From positions 186,001-250,000 of the forward strand of contig JAGLUW010000010.1 of the NCBI GenBank assembly GCA_023134145.1: 64,000 nt of DNA. The letters are read 5' to 3'. Origin of the DNA: Sulfuriflexus sp. (GTDB lineage Bacteria; Pseudomonadota; Gammaproteobacteria; AKS1). The position numbers were made by a program, and so were the translations under genes. The notes under the pieces are model-generated. The model had not been told where the DNA came from and did no database searches. It saw only the letters and a list, made by a program, of their open reading frames with translations. Positions 25,212-33,857 of the stretch are shown here, in pieces; within the stretch, counting starts at the first letter, position 1, and each line of letters opens with the position of its first letter.

Positions 25212-26557
25212 GCGAGCGCCTGTCGAAAACGATTAAGAACCTGCGTGGTCAGGGACGTTTAGACGAAGCCAATATAAAAGATGCCCTGCGTGATGTGCGT
25301 ATGGCACTACTTGAAGCCGATGTTGCGCTTTCGGTAGTCAAAAGCTTTATTGATCAAGTTCGTGAGCGAGCAGTTGGCCAAGAGGTCATGCAAAGCCTCA
25401 CACCCGGCCAAGCCTTTATCAAGATTGTTAACGATGAACTCGTTAAAGTCATGGGTGAGACCAATGTTGAGCTAGATCTTCATACCACGCCCCCTGCTGT
25501 GATTTTGATGGCGGGCTTACAAGGTGCGGGTAAAACCACCAGTGTTGCCAAATTAGCGCGTTTTCTGACTGAAAAGCATAAAAAGAAGGTCATGGTTGCG
25601 AGTGTCGATGTTTATCGCCCTGCGGCAATTAAACAGCTTGAGACCTTAGCGGCAGAAGTCGAAGTCAATTTTTTCCCAAGTACCATAGAACAAAAGCCAT
25701 TGGCGATTGCTAATGCCGCGATTGAGCAGGCGCGTAAGCAGTTCATTGATGTCGTCATTATCGATACCGCGGGTCGTCTGCATATCGATGCAGAAATGAT
25801 GGATGAGCTGAAACAAGTACACAGCGCCATTAATCCAGTTGAAACCTTGTTTGTTGTGGATAGTATGACCGGTCAGGATGCCGCAAATACCGCCAAGGCA
25901 TTTGATGAGGCACTGCCTCTGACGGGTGTGATTCTGACCAAGACTGATGGTGATGCACGTGGTGGTGCGGCCTTGTCGGTACGTCAAATCACCGGTAAAC
26001 CGATTAAATTCCTCGGTGTGGGTGAAAAGACCACCGCACTGGAAGCATTCCATCCAGATCGAGTCGCTTCACGTATTCTCGGCATGGGCGACATGCTCAG
26101 TCTCATTGAAGAAGCTCAAGACAAGGTTGATCATAAGCAAGCTGCCAAGCTGGCGAATAAGATTAAGAAGGGCAAGGGCTTTGATTTAGCCGATTTTCGC
26201 GACCAACTGAAGCAAATGCAGAACATGGGTGGCATGGCCAGCATGATGGACAAATTGCCCGGAATGGGAGATTTGCCTAGCGGTGTGAAAGAGCAGGTAA
26301 ATGACCGAGATATGCTGCGTCTAGGCGCGATTATCGACTCGATGACTCCCGGTGAGCGTCAGCGTCCTGAAGTGATTAAAGGCTCGCGTAAACGCCGTAT
26401 TGCGACAGGTTCAGGCACTCAGGTGCAGGATGTGAACCGTTTATTGAAGCAATTTAAGCAAATGCAGAAAATGATGAAGAAAATGAAGGGCGGCGGCATG
26501 AAGAAACTCATGCGAGGCATCCCCGGCATGGGAAAAATGCCATTTCCGGGCGCTTAA
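25196..26557 (+). CDS. ffh: Signal recognition particle protein Ffh
   Basis: Ffh is the GTPase of the signal recognition particle: it binds 4.5S RNA and signal sequences of nascent inner-membrane proteins and docks with FtsY. The order is N domain (about 1-90), G domain with GLQGAGKTTSVAKLA, VDVYRPAAIKQL, DTAGRLH and LTKTDGDARGGAALS, and a Met-rich M domain (about 300-453). Starting at the ATG at 25196 gives 453 residues, the same length as in E. coli; the ATG at 25184 would add only four residues. The start region lies in a tandem 16-bp triplication with two 7-codon ORFs just upstream. No strong ribosome site is visible before any of the three ATGs. Confidence 0.97.
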   Translation: MFDTLSERLSKTIKNLRGQGRLDEANIKDALRDVRMALLEADVALSVVKSFIDQVRERAVGQEVMQSLTPGQAFIKIVNDELVKVMGETNVELDLHTTPPAVILMAGLQGAGKTTSVAKLARFLTEKHKKKVMVASVDVYRPAAIKQLETLAAEVEVNFFPSTIEQKPLAIANAAIEQARKQFIDVVIIDTAGRLHIDAEMMDELKQVHSAINPVETLFVVDSMTGQDAANTAKAFDEALPLTGVILTKTDGDARGGAALSVRQITGKPIKFLGVGEKTTALEAFHPDRVASRILGMGDMLSLIEEAQDKVDHKQAAKLANKIKKGKGFDLADFRDQLKQMQNMGGMASMMDKLPGMGDLPSGVKEQVNDRDMLRLGAIIDSMTPGERQRPEVIKGSRKRRIATGSGTQVQDVNRLLKQFKQMQKMMKKMKGGGMKKLMRGIPGMGKMPFPGA

Positions 26558-26574
26558 AACGTCTTTTTGAGGCC

Positions 26575-26599
26575 AAAGCCTTACCGCTAGCAAGGCTTT
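26575..26599 (+). terminator. Hairpin after ffh, possible terminator
   Basis: AAAGCCTT (26575-26582) and AAGGCTTT (26592-26599) form a perfect 8-bp stem with a 9-nt loop, 17 nt after the ffh stop. The sequence after it (AAGTAAAATAG) is not T-rich, so it may stabilise the mRNA end rather than terminate by itself. The rest of the 216-bp gap to rpsP shows no clear element. Confidence 0.4.
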
Positions 26600-26773
26600 A
26601 AGTAAAATAGTCTCCAAGAACCGTTAATCAGATGCTTCTAGGTCTTTCTTTTTGCAGAAAATAGCGTAAAATGCAGCGATTTTTCGGGGTCGATCTATTT
26701 CGGCGTCGCGAGTTATTATTGTGTCGGTTCATACTTAAATGAGCAGGCAATTATTAAGAGGTTTAACGGACTT

Positions 26774-27025
26774 ATGGTCACTATACGTTTATCACGCGCT
26801 GGTTCAAAGAAGCGTCCTTTTTATCACATCGTTGTCACAGACAGTCGTAACCGTCGTGACGGTCGTTACCTTGAGCGTTTGGGTTACTTCAATCCAGTAA
26901 CACGTAGCGATAACGAAACACGTTTGAGCATTCAACAAGATCGTATTGATCACTGGGTTAAGCTCGGTGCACAAACATCTGATCGCGTTGCAAAGTTATT
27001 AAAAGATCAAGCAGCTGCAGCTTAG
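26774..27025 (+). CDS. rpsP: 30S ribosomal protein S16
   Basis: An 83-residue 30S assembly protein. The N-terminal [20 protein letters not shown], then [19 protein letters not shown], and the following [20 protein letters not shown] are diagnostic. First gene of rpsP-rimM-trmD-rplS, an order conserved across most bacteria. A TTAAGAGG ribosome site lies before the ATG. Confidence 0.98.
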   Translation: MVTIRLSRAGSKKRPFYHIVVTDSRNRRDGRYLERLGYFNPVTRSDNETRLSIQQDRIDHWVKLGAQTSDRVAKLLKDQAAAA

Positions 27026-27055
27026 GCTGAATAAAGTGGCTGTTGTCTTTTCCTC

Positions 27056-27556
27056 ATGAGCGAGATGATCGTAGTGGGGAAAATCGCCGGAGTATTTGGC
27101 GTGCAGGGTTGGTGTAAGGTGTTTTCACATACATCACCTCGCGAAAATATTTTGCAGTATTCGCCTTGGTATTTAAAACGCGATGGTGAGTGGCAGTCGA
27201 TTAAGGTAAAACAAGGTCGAAAGCAGGGCAAAGGCATTGTTGCCAAACTCGAAAGTATTAATGATCGAGATGATGCCGCCGCGTTAAATGGGATAGAGAT
27301 TGCGATTAAGCAATCGCAGTTACCTGATTTACCAAAAGATGAATATTACTGGTCTGATTTAATTGGGCTAGAAGTAGAAACAGTTACTGGTGTGCAGTTG
27401 GGCAAGGTAGCTGAGATGATGGCAACAGGCGCGAACGATGTTCTCATTATTAAAGGTGATCAAGAAATATTGATCCCGTTTCTACAACCCGACGTAGTAA
27501 CCGAGGTTGATATTAAGGCTGGCCTGATAAAGGTTGACTGGGACCCGGAGTTTTAA
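27056..27556 (+). CDS. rimM: 16S rRNA processing protein RimM
   Basis: RimM binds S19 and helps mature the 3' (head) domain of the 30S subunit. The 166 residues contain the N-terminal RimM barrel ([20 protein letters not shown]) and the C-terminal PRC-barrel domain ([34 protein letters not shown]). It lies 30 nt after rpsP and 4 nt before trmD. Confidence 0.96.
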   Translation: MSEMIVVGKIAGVFGVQGWCKVFSHTSPRENILQYSPWYLKRDGEWQSIKVKQGRKQGKGIVAKLESINDRDDAAALNGIEIAIKQSQLPDLPKDEYYWSDLIGLEVETVTGVQLGKVAEMMATGANDVLIIKGDQEILIPFLQPDVVTEVDIKAGLIKVDWDPEF

Positions 27557-27560
27557 CGAC

Positions 27561-28331
27561 ATGTCATCGTCAACAAAGTCACTACAGCATATTGCAGTTG
27601 TGACACTGTTCCCAGACATGTTGCAGGCAGTGTCGCAATATGGCGTAGTTGGCCGCGCACTGAAGTCAGAGCTAGTAGGACTGACAACACATGATCCGCG
27701 TGATCATGCTACGGACAAACATAGAACGGTTGATGACCGTCCTTATGGTGGTGGACCCGGCATGTTAATGCAGGTGCAACCATTGCGCGATGCGATAGCA
27801 GATGCACGCGCAAGCCATCGCGGCAAACCTTATGTGGTGTATATGTCACCGCAAGGTAAGCGACTCGACCAACAAGGCGTAGCCGAGTTGGCACAACATG
27901 AAAATCTTGTGTTGGTGGCGGGGCGCTACGAAGGGATTGATGAGCGATTGGTTGAGAGTGAGATTGATGCCGAAGTATCAATTGGCGATTACGTTTTAAG
28001 CGGTGGTGAATTAGCAGCAGCTGTCATCATCGACGCAGTAGTAAGAACACTGCCAGGTGCATTAGGTGATGAGGCATCGGCCGAACAAGACTCATTTATG
28101 AATGGCTTGTTAGACCATCCGCATTACACCAGACCGGAAGAGATTGAAGGTCAAGTTGTACCGAGTGTTTTATTAAGCGGTAACCATGCAGAAATTGCAC
28201 GTTGGCGTATGCAGCAGTCATTAGGAAGAACTTGGCAACGCCGCCCTGACATGCTGGAAAAGATTGAATTAGATACAGAACAGCAGCGATTATTAGATGA
28301 GTATGTCGCTGCGTTTGATAAAAGTAATTAG
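27561..28331 (+). CDS. trmD: tRNA (guanine37-N1)-methyltransferase
   Basis: TrmD makes m1G37 in tRNAs that read CNN and some other codons, which prevents +1 frameshifting. The SPOUT knot motifs are visible: [32 protein letters not shown] and [16 protein letters not shown] (trefoil knot and SAM site), preceded by the N-terminal TLFPDML and [14 protein letters not shown]. The ATG at 27561, 4 nt after the rimM stop, gives 256 residues (E. coli: 255) and is preferred over the upstream in-frame codon at 27534 that lies inside rimM. Confidence 0.97.
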   Translation: MSSSTKSLQHIAVVTLFPDMLQAVSQYGVVGRALKSELVGLTTHDPRDHATDKHRTVDDRPYGGGPGMLMQVQPLRDAIADARASHRGKPYVVYMSPQGKRLDQQGVAELAQHENLVLVAGRYEGIDERLVESEIDAEVSIGDYVLSGGELAAAVIIDAVVRTLPGALGDEASAEQDSFMNGLLDHPHYTRPEEIEGQVVPSVLLSGNHAEIARWRMQQSLGRTWQRRPDMLEKIELDTEQQRLLDEYVAAFDKSN

Positions 28332-28347
28332 AGATTAGGAGTTCGTT

Positions 28348-28692
28348 ATGAGCAATATTATTAATAAAATTGAACAAGAACAATTGAAGAGCGATGTGCC
28401 AGATTTTGGTCCAGGCGACACAGTTGTTGTTAACGTAAAAATTACAGAAGGCGAGCGTGAGCGTATTCAAGCCTACGAAGGCATTGTTATCGCTAAGCGT
28501 AACCGCGGTCTTCATTCAGCTTTCACAGTGCGTAAAATTTCACACGGTGAAGGTGTTGAACGTGTTTTCCAAACACACAGTAACGCTATCGACAGCATTG
28601 AAGTTAAGCGTAAAGGTGATGTTCGCCAAGCTAAACTTTACTACTTGCGTGAATTGACTGGTAAGGCAGCACGTATTAAAGAAAAACTTTAA
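28348..28692 (+). CDS. rplS: 50S ribosomal protein L19
   Basis: L19 lies at the 30S-50S interface. The 114 residues show [41 protein letters not shown] and the C-terminal [19 protein letters not shown]. It follows trmD by 16 nt with an AGGAG ribosome site and ends the ribosomal operon; the nearest terminator-like hairpin is 80 nt downstream, inside the next reading frame. Confidence 0.98.
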   Translation: MSNIINKIEQEQLKSDVPDFGPGDTVVVNVKITEGERERIQAYEGIVIAKRNRGLHSAFTVRKISHGEGVERVFQTHSNAIDSIEVKRKGDVRQAKLYYLRELTGKAARIKEKL

Positions 28693-28702
28693 GACGAATT
28701 GT

Positions 28703-30586
28703 ATGAGCATGCGTGAGCTGACTTTCGTTACTATGAGAGCAGCCAGCGCAGCACAAACATTTCGACATTGTTCACGGCGCCTTTTGGCGCCGTGTTCATT
28801 TCTACTGCTATTTACTTCTATTTCGTTATTACTCGTTACATCTAATAGCGTTGCAGAACCCGCTGTAATATCCCCTTCAGGCAATCAAGTACTGAGCGCC
28901 GATCCGCTAACCAATATTGTGCAATTAGTGAATCAAGGCGCAACAGAACTTGCCTTGCAGCAACTCAATGCACAACAACCCAACCCACTCGATGAACCGG
29001 AAGATTGGTTGCGCTGGGAACGCCAACGTATTGCTTTGTACCAACAAGCAGAACAATGGCAGATTTTAATACAGCGTATCAATAGTCAGGCCAGTTTTAT
29101 TGATCTCGCCTATAGTGAATGGTTTGTAGCACAGCAAGCTGAAGCAATGTTGGAACTTGGGCAGGGCACGCAGGCACGCAGAATTTTCCGAAAACTTATT
29201 TGGCAACGTGATACCGCACATGATGATAAGGCTTTATCTTTGTGGCGTACGCATATTATTCGTAGCTATTTACTTGATGACAAAACTAATGATGCGCATG
29301 CGGCAATGTTGCGTAATGCACAAGATTATCCGTCAGACATATCTGAGTCAGGAGTGTTACTGCGCGCGAGAGTATTGTTGCTGGCTAGGCGCGCAGATGA
29401 TGCTGCTGAGTTGTTAAGCCATAATAAAAAACTCGCTAATGCAAAAACACTTTATTTGTTAGCGGCCCTGCGTAGTTCTCGGTTGTCATCGAGTAAAGTA
29501 ATAAAAGAGATTAATACAACGCTGAAAAAGAAGAAGTTGGCTAAATTAGATCGCTTGCGTTTATTAGCCATTAAAATTGAAGCGAGTGAAGTTGATGGTA
29601 AGACAGGTCAGGCCGTTGCTGCAATTGAAAAATATTTGAGCTTAACCAGAGAAAATCAGATTGATGATGGCTTGTTTCAAATTAATGGTGAAAAACTTTG
29701 GCAGGCTTATTTAAAGCATGGTCAAACGATAGGTAACAAACAACAATTATTACTCGGTGATGATGCAAGCTGGTTTGCAGAGGCGGGTAAACATAAGAAA
29801 AACTCATTACGCCAACGTACTCTCTATGGTTTATTGGCACTTGAATCGCGTGCGTCAACAACGCGTGATCAAGCGAATGAATTATTAATTAATTCGCTGC
29901 GTAAGAAAAAAAATGGTATTGAGATTATTCGTCACCTCTATCTTGGTGCTAAAGAATTGCCTGCGTTGGCAAGATATAGTTTGTTAGATCAAGCATTAAA
30001 AGAATCTGATATAAGTTTGGCTTCGCAATTGATGCAAGGTTTACAACAAGCGCCAAAAGGCATCAAGCCTTTGTCGTGGGAATTACGTCGTGCACGTGTT
30101 TTTGTGATGGCGGGTAAGCCAGATGATGCAAGCTCAGTATTACGTAATATCGTTAATGAAAATCCATTAACAGACAATCAAGCACTCGACCGTTTTATGC
30201 AGGTTGTGTTTGATTTACAAACAGTCGAAGCACATGAGCCGGCATATCAATTATTTGCAATTTTATTAAAGAAGATTGAATTGCCCAAGGTTCAACGTGA
30301 ACTATATTACTGGATGGCTGAATCACGCAAGGCTCAAGCACGTTATGCTGATGCAGCAGCTTTGTACCTTAAATCATCGGAGTCAAAATCGGCTCCGCAA
30401 CCGGATTTATGGGCACAATCGGCACTTTATCAAGCAGCGGAAGCATTAGGTAATGCTGGTTTGGTAGATGATGCTCGGCGGCTTTATAGAAAGTTATTGC
30501 GCATCACTAAAGACGAAGCGCGTCGCGGTCAGTTACAACGACGTATTCAACAGTTATGGTTAAAGCGAAGTAAAGCACCGGCATGA
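28703..30586 (+). CDS. Exported helical-repeat (TPR-like) protein of unknown function
   Basis: A 627-residue protein I do not recognise. It has a signal peptide whose basic part (RRLLAPC) and hydrophobic core (SFLLLFTSISLLLVT) end near a cleavage site at SVA, about residue 50, so it is probably periplasmic. The rest is alpha-helical and Ala/Leu-rich with repeated helix pairs typical of TPR or Sel1-like solenoids (AEAMLELGQGTQARRIFRKL, LWAQSALYQAAEALGNAGL, DDARRLYRKLL). The start is uncertain: ATGs at 28703, 28709 and 28733 are in frame and all lie upstream of a GC-rich hairpin at 28773-28794 that falls within the signal-peptide codons. It overlaps ogt by 4 nt (ATGA). A scaffold role in the envelope is a guess. 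Confidence 0.75.
   Translation: MSMRELTFVTMRAASAAQTFRHCSRRLLAPCSFLLLFTSISLLLVTSNSVAEPAVISPSGNQVLSADPLTNIVQLVNQGATELALQQLNAQQPNPLDEPEDWLRWERQRIALYQQAEQWQILIQRINSQASFIDLAYSEWFVAQQAEAMLELGQGTQARRIFRKLIWQRDTAHDDKALSLWRTHIIRSYLLDDKTNDAHAAMLRNAQDYPSDISESGVLLRARVLLLARRADDAAELLSHNKKLANAKTLYLLAALRSSRLSSSKVIKEINTTLKKKKLAKLDRLRLLAIKIEASEVDGKTGQAVAAIEKYLSLTRENQIDDGLFQINGEKLWQAYLKHGQTIGNKQQLLLGDDASWFAEAGKHKKNSLRQRTLYGLLALESRASTTRDQANELLINSLRKKKNGIEIIRHLYLGAKELPALARYSLLDQALKESDISLASQLMQGLQQAPKGIKPLSWELRRARVFVMAGKPDDASSVLRNIVNENPLTDNQALDRFMQVVFDLQTVEAHEPAYQLFAILLKKIELPKVQRELYYWMAESRKAQARYADAAALYLKSSESKSAPQPDLWAQSALYQAAEALGNAGLVDDARRLYRKLLRITKDEARRGQLQRRIQQLWLKRSKAPA
28773..28802 (+). terminator. Intrinsic-terminator-like hairpin inside the signal-peptide coding region
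   Basis: CACGGCGCC (28773-28781), loop TTTT, and GGCGCCGTG (28786-28794) form a perfect 9-bp GC-rich stem followed by TTCATTTCT. It is 80 nt past the rplS stop, where the terminator of the rpsP operon is expected, yet it encodes codons 24-31 of the next gene. It may act as a partial terminator or attenuator. Confidence 0.65.
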
Positions 30587-31068
30587 TCGAGTGTGCCGTG
30601 GAAGACTATACGGCAATTGTTGATAGTCCTTGTGGCATGCTGGGTATCCTCGATAATGGCGAAGTCTTGCAAGCAATTAATTTTCTTTACGACTCACAGC
30701 AAGCACGTTTACCTCGCTCATTATTAGCAGAAAAAGTTGTAAACCAGTTAGAGAGTTTCTTCTCCGATCCTACTTTTCAATTTAATTTACCACTGACGAA
30801 ATCAATAACACCCTTTCAGTTAAAGGCACGCCAAGCCCTGTTAAGTATTCCTGTCGGTAAAACCATGAGTTATGGTAATGTGGCTAAAACAATCGCCAGT
30901 AGTGCACGGGCAATAGCAGGCGCATGTCGTCGAAACCCTGTGCCGATTATTGTGCCTTGTCATCGTATCGTCGCGGTTAATGGTATTGGTGGTTTTTCAG
31001 GCGCAATAGATGGTAAGCCTTTAGATAATAAGAAATGGTTACTTAAACATGAGTCCGCAATCAAATAA
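30583..31068 (+). CDS. ogt: Methylated-DNA-protein-cysteine methyltransferase
   Basis: A suicide repair enzyme that moves the methyl group of O6-methylguanine onto its own cysteine. The 161 residues show the active-site motif IIVPCHRIVAVNG with the acceptor Cys at C126, the DNA-binding helix-turn-helix (TMSYGNVAKTIASSARAIAG) and the C-terminal GGFSGAIDGKPLDNKKWLLKHE. No Ada regulatory domain is present. It overlaps both neighbours (4 nt with the upstream gene, 20 nt with xerD), so the three genes form one unit. Confidence 0.95.
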   Translation: MIECAVEDYTAIVDSPCGMLGILDNGEVLQAINFLYDSQQARLPRSLLAEKVVNQLESFFSDPTFQFNLPLTKSITPFQLKARQALLSIPVGKTMSYGNVAKTIASSARAIAGACRRNPVPIIVPCHRIVAVNGIGGFSGAIDGKPLDNKKWLLKHESAIK

Positions 31069-31954
31069 CGACCAGAGTGATATTGAGCTTTTTCTCGATG
31101 CGTTATGGATGGAGCGGGGGCTGAGCGATAATACCTTAATGGCCTATCGTAGTGATCTGCAAGGCGTTGCAAAAGCACTGAGCAAGGCTGATGAATCTCT
31201 ACAAACTGCATCACGACAAGATCTGCTCATGTATCTTGCACAGCGCGCTCAACAAGGAGCGCATGCACGCACTACCGCACGCCTTCTTTCAAGTATTCGT
31301 CGATTCTATCAATATCAAATTCGCGAAGGTTATTTAAAAGATGATCCAAGTGCGCAGATCGATGCGCCAAAAGTTGCACCCGCTCTCCCTAAATTACTCA
31401 CCGAAGATGAAGTCGATGATTTATTAGGTGCTCCCGATTGTGATAAAACACTTGGCCTACGTGATCGCACTATGCTGGAACTACTCTATGCCAGTGGCCT
31501 ACGTGTGACAGAACTCATTAGTCTTGAAATGTCACAGATTAATGTTCAACAAGGTGTCGTGCGAGTCATGGGTAAAGGCGGTAAAGAACGTCTGGTACCA
31601 TTGGGTGAAGAGGCGCTTGATTGGCTTGAAACTTATTTACGTCAAGCGCGTGGCGATATTATTAAGGGCAGAGCAGTTGATGCATTATTCCCAACCAATC
31701 GCGGCGCAGCGATGACACGCCAAGCTTTCTGGCAATTGATTAAACGTTATGCCAAACAAGCGGGTATAAAGAAAGATCTCTCACCACATACACTACGCCA
31801 TGCCTTTGCCACTCATCTTATTAATCACGGTGCTGATCTACGCGTAGTGCAGTTATTGTTGGGACACAGCAACCTATCGACTACACAAATTTACACTCAT
31901 GTTGCACGTGAGCGCCTCAAAGCCTTACATGCGGAACATCACCCACGGGGTTAG
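31049..31954 (+). CDS. xerD: Site-specific tyrosine recombinase XerD
   Basis: XerD works with XerC and FtsK at dif to resolve chromosome dimers. The 301 residues contain the N-terminal SAM-like core-binding domain (FLDALWMERGLSDNTLMAYRS) and the catalytic domain with Arg in YASGLRVTEL, Lys in VMGKGGKERLVPL, HTLRHAFATHL, LLGHSNLSTTQIYTH with the His/Arg pair and the Tyr nucleophile. The start lies inside ogt. XerD rather than XerC is chosen from the overall sequence and because dsbC, its usual neighbour, lies elsewhere in this window (37760); the distinction is likely but not certain. Confidence 0.92.
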   Translation: MSPQSNNDQSDIELFLDALWMERGLSDNTLMAYRSDLQGVAKALSKADESLQTASRQDLLMYLAQRAQQGAHARTTARLLSSIRRFYQYQIREGYLKDDPSAQIDAPKVAPALPKLLTEDEVDDLLGAPDCDKTLGLRDRTMLELLYASGLRVTELISLEMSQINVQQGVVRVMGKGGKERLVPLGEEALDWLETYLRQARGDIIKGRAVDALFPTNRGAAMTRQAFWQLIKRYAKQAGIKKDLSPHTLRHAFATHLINHGADLRVVQLLLGHSNLSTTQIYTHVARERLKALHAEHHPRG

Positions 31955-31972
31955 AGAGTAGTTTCCGTACGT

Positions 31973-32020
31973 TTGATTCAGATCAATGTGACTTATATAT
32001 GGCTTTGATACTTGTACGAG
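31973..32020 (+). promoter_or_regulatory. FNR-type box and class II promoter of the sulfur operon
   Basis: TTGAT-TCAG-ATCAA at 31973-31986 is a perfect match to the FNR/ANR consensus. GATACT at 32007-32012 matches the -10 box at four of six positions; a start near 32019-32021 would put the centre of the box at about -40 to -41.5, the class II activation position. It lies about 80 nt upstream of the OsmC gene. The operon is therefore expected to be turned on at low oxygen. Confidence 0.7.
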
Positions 32021-32063
32021 AGTACATTAATTGTAGTAATTAAGACTTAACAGGTGGCCAAAT

Positions 32064-32468
32064 ATGCCGAGTATTACAACGGAGTATAAAGGTGATGCGC
32101 TTTTTGAGACAGTTCTTGGCTCACATACGCTAAAGGTTGATGTGCCGGAAAGCATGGGGGGTAAGAATCGTGGGCCAATGCCACCACAGCTTTTTATTGC
32201 CTCGCTCGGTTCCTGTGTCGGTGTATTAGTCAGGGACTTCTGTACACATCACGATCTTGATCCGGAAGGCCTTAAGATTGATGTTTCATATGAATTTGCC
32301 AAACATCCCAACAGGATGACAGGTGTTGTTGTTGATGTGAGCCTGCCCAATGCGTATTGTGACGATAACTGCACGCGTAAAGCACTTGAGCATGTGGCAG
32401 AACATTGCCCTGTACATGAGACCATTGCTACACTCAAAGAGGTACAGTTTAATATCGTGACAGCTTAA
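32064..32468 (+). CDS. OsmC-family thiol protein
   Basis: A 134-residue cytoplasmic OsmC/Ohr-fold protein. The two reactive cysteines of the family are visible: C51 in IASLGSCVGV and the Cys in EHCPVHETI at about 115. OsmC-type proteins reduce peroxides or handle activated sulfur; the clade here (with PPQLFIASLGSC) is of unclear substrate. It is the first gene behind the FNR-type promoter and lies 16 nt upstream of a YeeE/YedE sulfur transporter gene, which points to persulfide or thiosulfate chemistry rather than peroxide defence (inference). Confidence 0.85.
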   Translation: MPSITTEYKGDALFETVLGSHTLKVDVPESMGGKNRGPMPPQLFIASLGSCVGVLVRDFCTHHDLDPEGLKIDVSYEFAKHPNRMTGVVVDVSLPNAYCDDNCTRKALEHVAEHCPVHETIATLKEVQFNIVTA

Positions 32469-32484
32469 GGTGAGGTGTTAGTCA

Positions 32485-33669
32485 ATGAATTCTAAAGCTA
32501 CGACGGATCAACCTGTTACCTTAATGATTATAGGCGGTATTATTGCCTTTAGTCTTTTCCTGCAATACGAGTTTGCAATCAAGCAAGCTTTACTGTTTCT
32601 TATTGGTATTGGGCTGGGAGTAACACTGTTACATGCAGCCTTTGGTTTCACCGGTTCATGGCGTGTGTTTGTACGTAAACGTCGTGGCGCAGGTGTGCGC
32701 GCCCAAATATTATTACTTGCATTAACATCAATATTATTTTTTCCTCTTTTAGGTAAGGCCTTCCCTGAATTAGCGGCCAGTGCGGCGTTAGCGCCTGTTG
32801 GTGTTTCTGTGCTTGTTGGTGCCTTTGTATTTGGTTTGGGAATGCAACTTGGTGGCGGTTGTGGCTCCGGAACTTTGTTCACCGTGGGAGGAGGGCATGT
32901 GCGGATGTTGATCGTACTGGCATTCTTTATTGTTGGTGCAACGATAGGCACGGTACATTTACCTGCGTGGTTGACCTTGCCAAGTCTTGGCAAGATATCG
33001 ATCATTAATAGTCTTGGTTGGTTGCCGGCACTGGTAATGCAGTTGTTAGTGCTAACCGCACTTTATTTTGTGGTTCGTGCTATTGAGCGAAAACGTCATG
33101 GCGATGTTGTTCAGCTTGGTGGGGCCAGTGATAAATCATTTACTGAGCGACTTGTGTTTGGGCCCTGGACATTAGTTTGGGCTGTTGTTGCACTCGCATT
33201 GTTTAATCTGGCGACATTACTACTTGCTGGTCATCCCTGGACAATTACATTTGGCTTTGGTCTCTGGGGAACCAAGTTATGGGCTGCGCTAGGTGGTGAT
33301 GTTAGCCAATGGGCTTTTTGGCAGAGTGGCTATGCTGCAAAGGCTCTGAACGGTAGTGTCTTGGCAGATACAACCACATTGATGGATTTTGGAATTATTC
33401 TCGGTGCGATGCTTGCCGCAGCATTGGCCGGAAAGTTTGCACCAGATAGCAAGATCAATATGGCCGGTTTCATGACGGCTATTATTGGTGGTCTGCTAAT
33501 GGGTTATGGTGCTCGGCTTGCCTTTGGTTGTAACATTGGTGGTTTGTTGGCAGGAATTAGTTCGGGTAGTTTGCATGGTTGGCTCTGGTTGATTGCAGGA
33601 TTTACTGGTACGCTTGTCGGTGTGCGACTACGTATTATCTTTAAAATAGATAAGCCTATTGAGGCCTGA
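32485..33669 (+). CDS. YeeE/YedE-family sulfur-compound transporter
   Basis: A 394-residue inner-membrane protein with about ten hydrophobic segments. The two halves each carry the conserved Cys motif of the thiosulfate transporter family: GMQLGGGCGSGTLFTVGG at about 130 and RLAFGCNIGGLLAGISSGS at about 350. In YeeE (TsuA) such cysteines pass thiosulfate through the membrane. It is a full-length two-half protein, not the split YeeE/YedE pair. Second gene of the sulfur operon; the next gene starts 2 nt after its stop. The exact substrate (thiosulfate, sulfide or another sulfur species) is unknown. Confidence 0.9.
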   Translation: MNSKATTDQPVTLMIIGGIIAFSLFLQYEFAIKQALLFLIGIGLGVTLLHAAFGFTGSWRVFVRKRRGAGVRAQILLLALTSILFFPLLGKAFPELAASAALAPVGVSVLVGAFVFGLGMQLGGGCGSGTLFTVGGGHVRMLIVLAFFIVGATIGTVHLPAWLTLPSLGKISIINSLGWLPALVMQLLVLTALYFVVRAIERKRHGDVVQLGGASDKSFTERLVFGPWTLVWAVVALALFNLATLLLAGHPWTITFGFGLWGTKLWAALGGDVSQWAFWQSGYAAKALNGSVLADTTTLMDFGIILGAMLAAALAGKFAPDSKINMAGFMTAIIGGLLMGYGARLAFGCNIGGLLAGISSGSLHGWLWLIAGFTGTLVGVRLRIIFKIDKPIEA

Positions 33670-33671
33670 TT

Positions 33672-33854
33672 ATGGAACATAAATACAATCGCTGGATCAT
33701 GGGAACAGCAGTGGGCATTGTTGCAATTGCTGCCATGATCGATCATACCCGACATACCCTGCCCACTGCGCAGCCGAATGATATCGTTATTATCGACGAT
33801 GAAACAGACGCTTCACCATGTTCGTTGGATGTCTCTCCCTGCAGTCTAGATTGA
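33672..33854 (+). CDS. 60-residue membrane peptide with tandem SPCSLD motif
   Basis: A small protein I do not recognise. A GAGG ribosome site at 33661-33664, seven nt before the ATG and overlapping the end of the transporter gene, supports translation. One hydrophobic segment (WIMGTAVGIVAIAAMI, about 8-23) is followed by an acidic stretch (IVIIDDETDA) and a C-terminus that repeats SPCSLD twice, joined by Val. The two copies use different synonymous codons at five of six positions (TCA CCA TGT TCG TTG GAT against TCT CCC TGC AGT CTA GAT), so the protein motif seems to be conserved while the DNA diverged. It may be a thiol carrier for the adjacent transporter; this is inference. Confidence 0.7.
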   Translation: MEHKYNRWIMGTAVGIVAIAAMIDHTRHTLPTAQPNDIVIIDDETDASPCSLDVSPCSLD

Positions 33855-33857
33855 GAC

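Noticed and set aside
32508-33005. 165-residue minus-strand ORF inside the YeeE/YedE gene
   Set aside because: It is antisense to a clear transporter gene, has Pro/Thr/Asn-rich composition without recognisable motifs, and follows from the codon bias of the plus strand.
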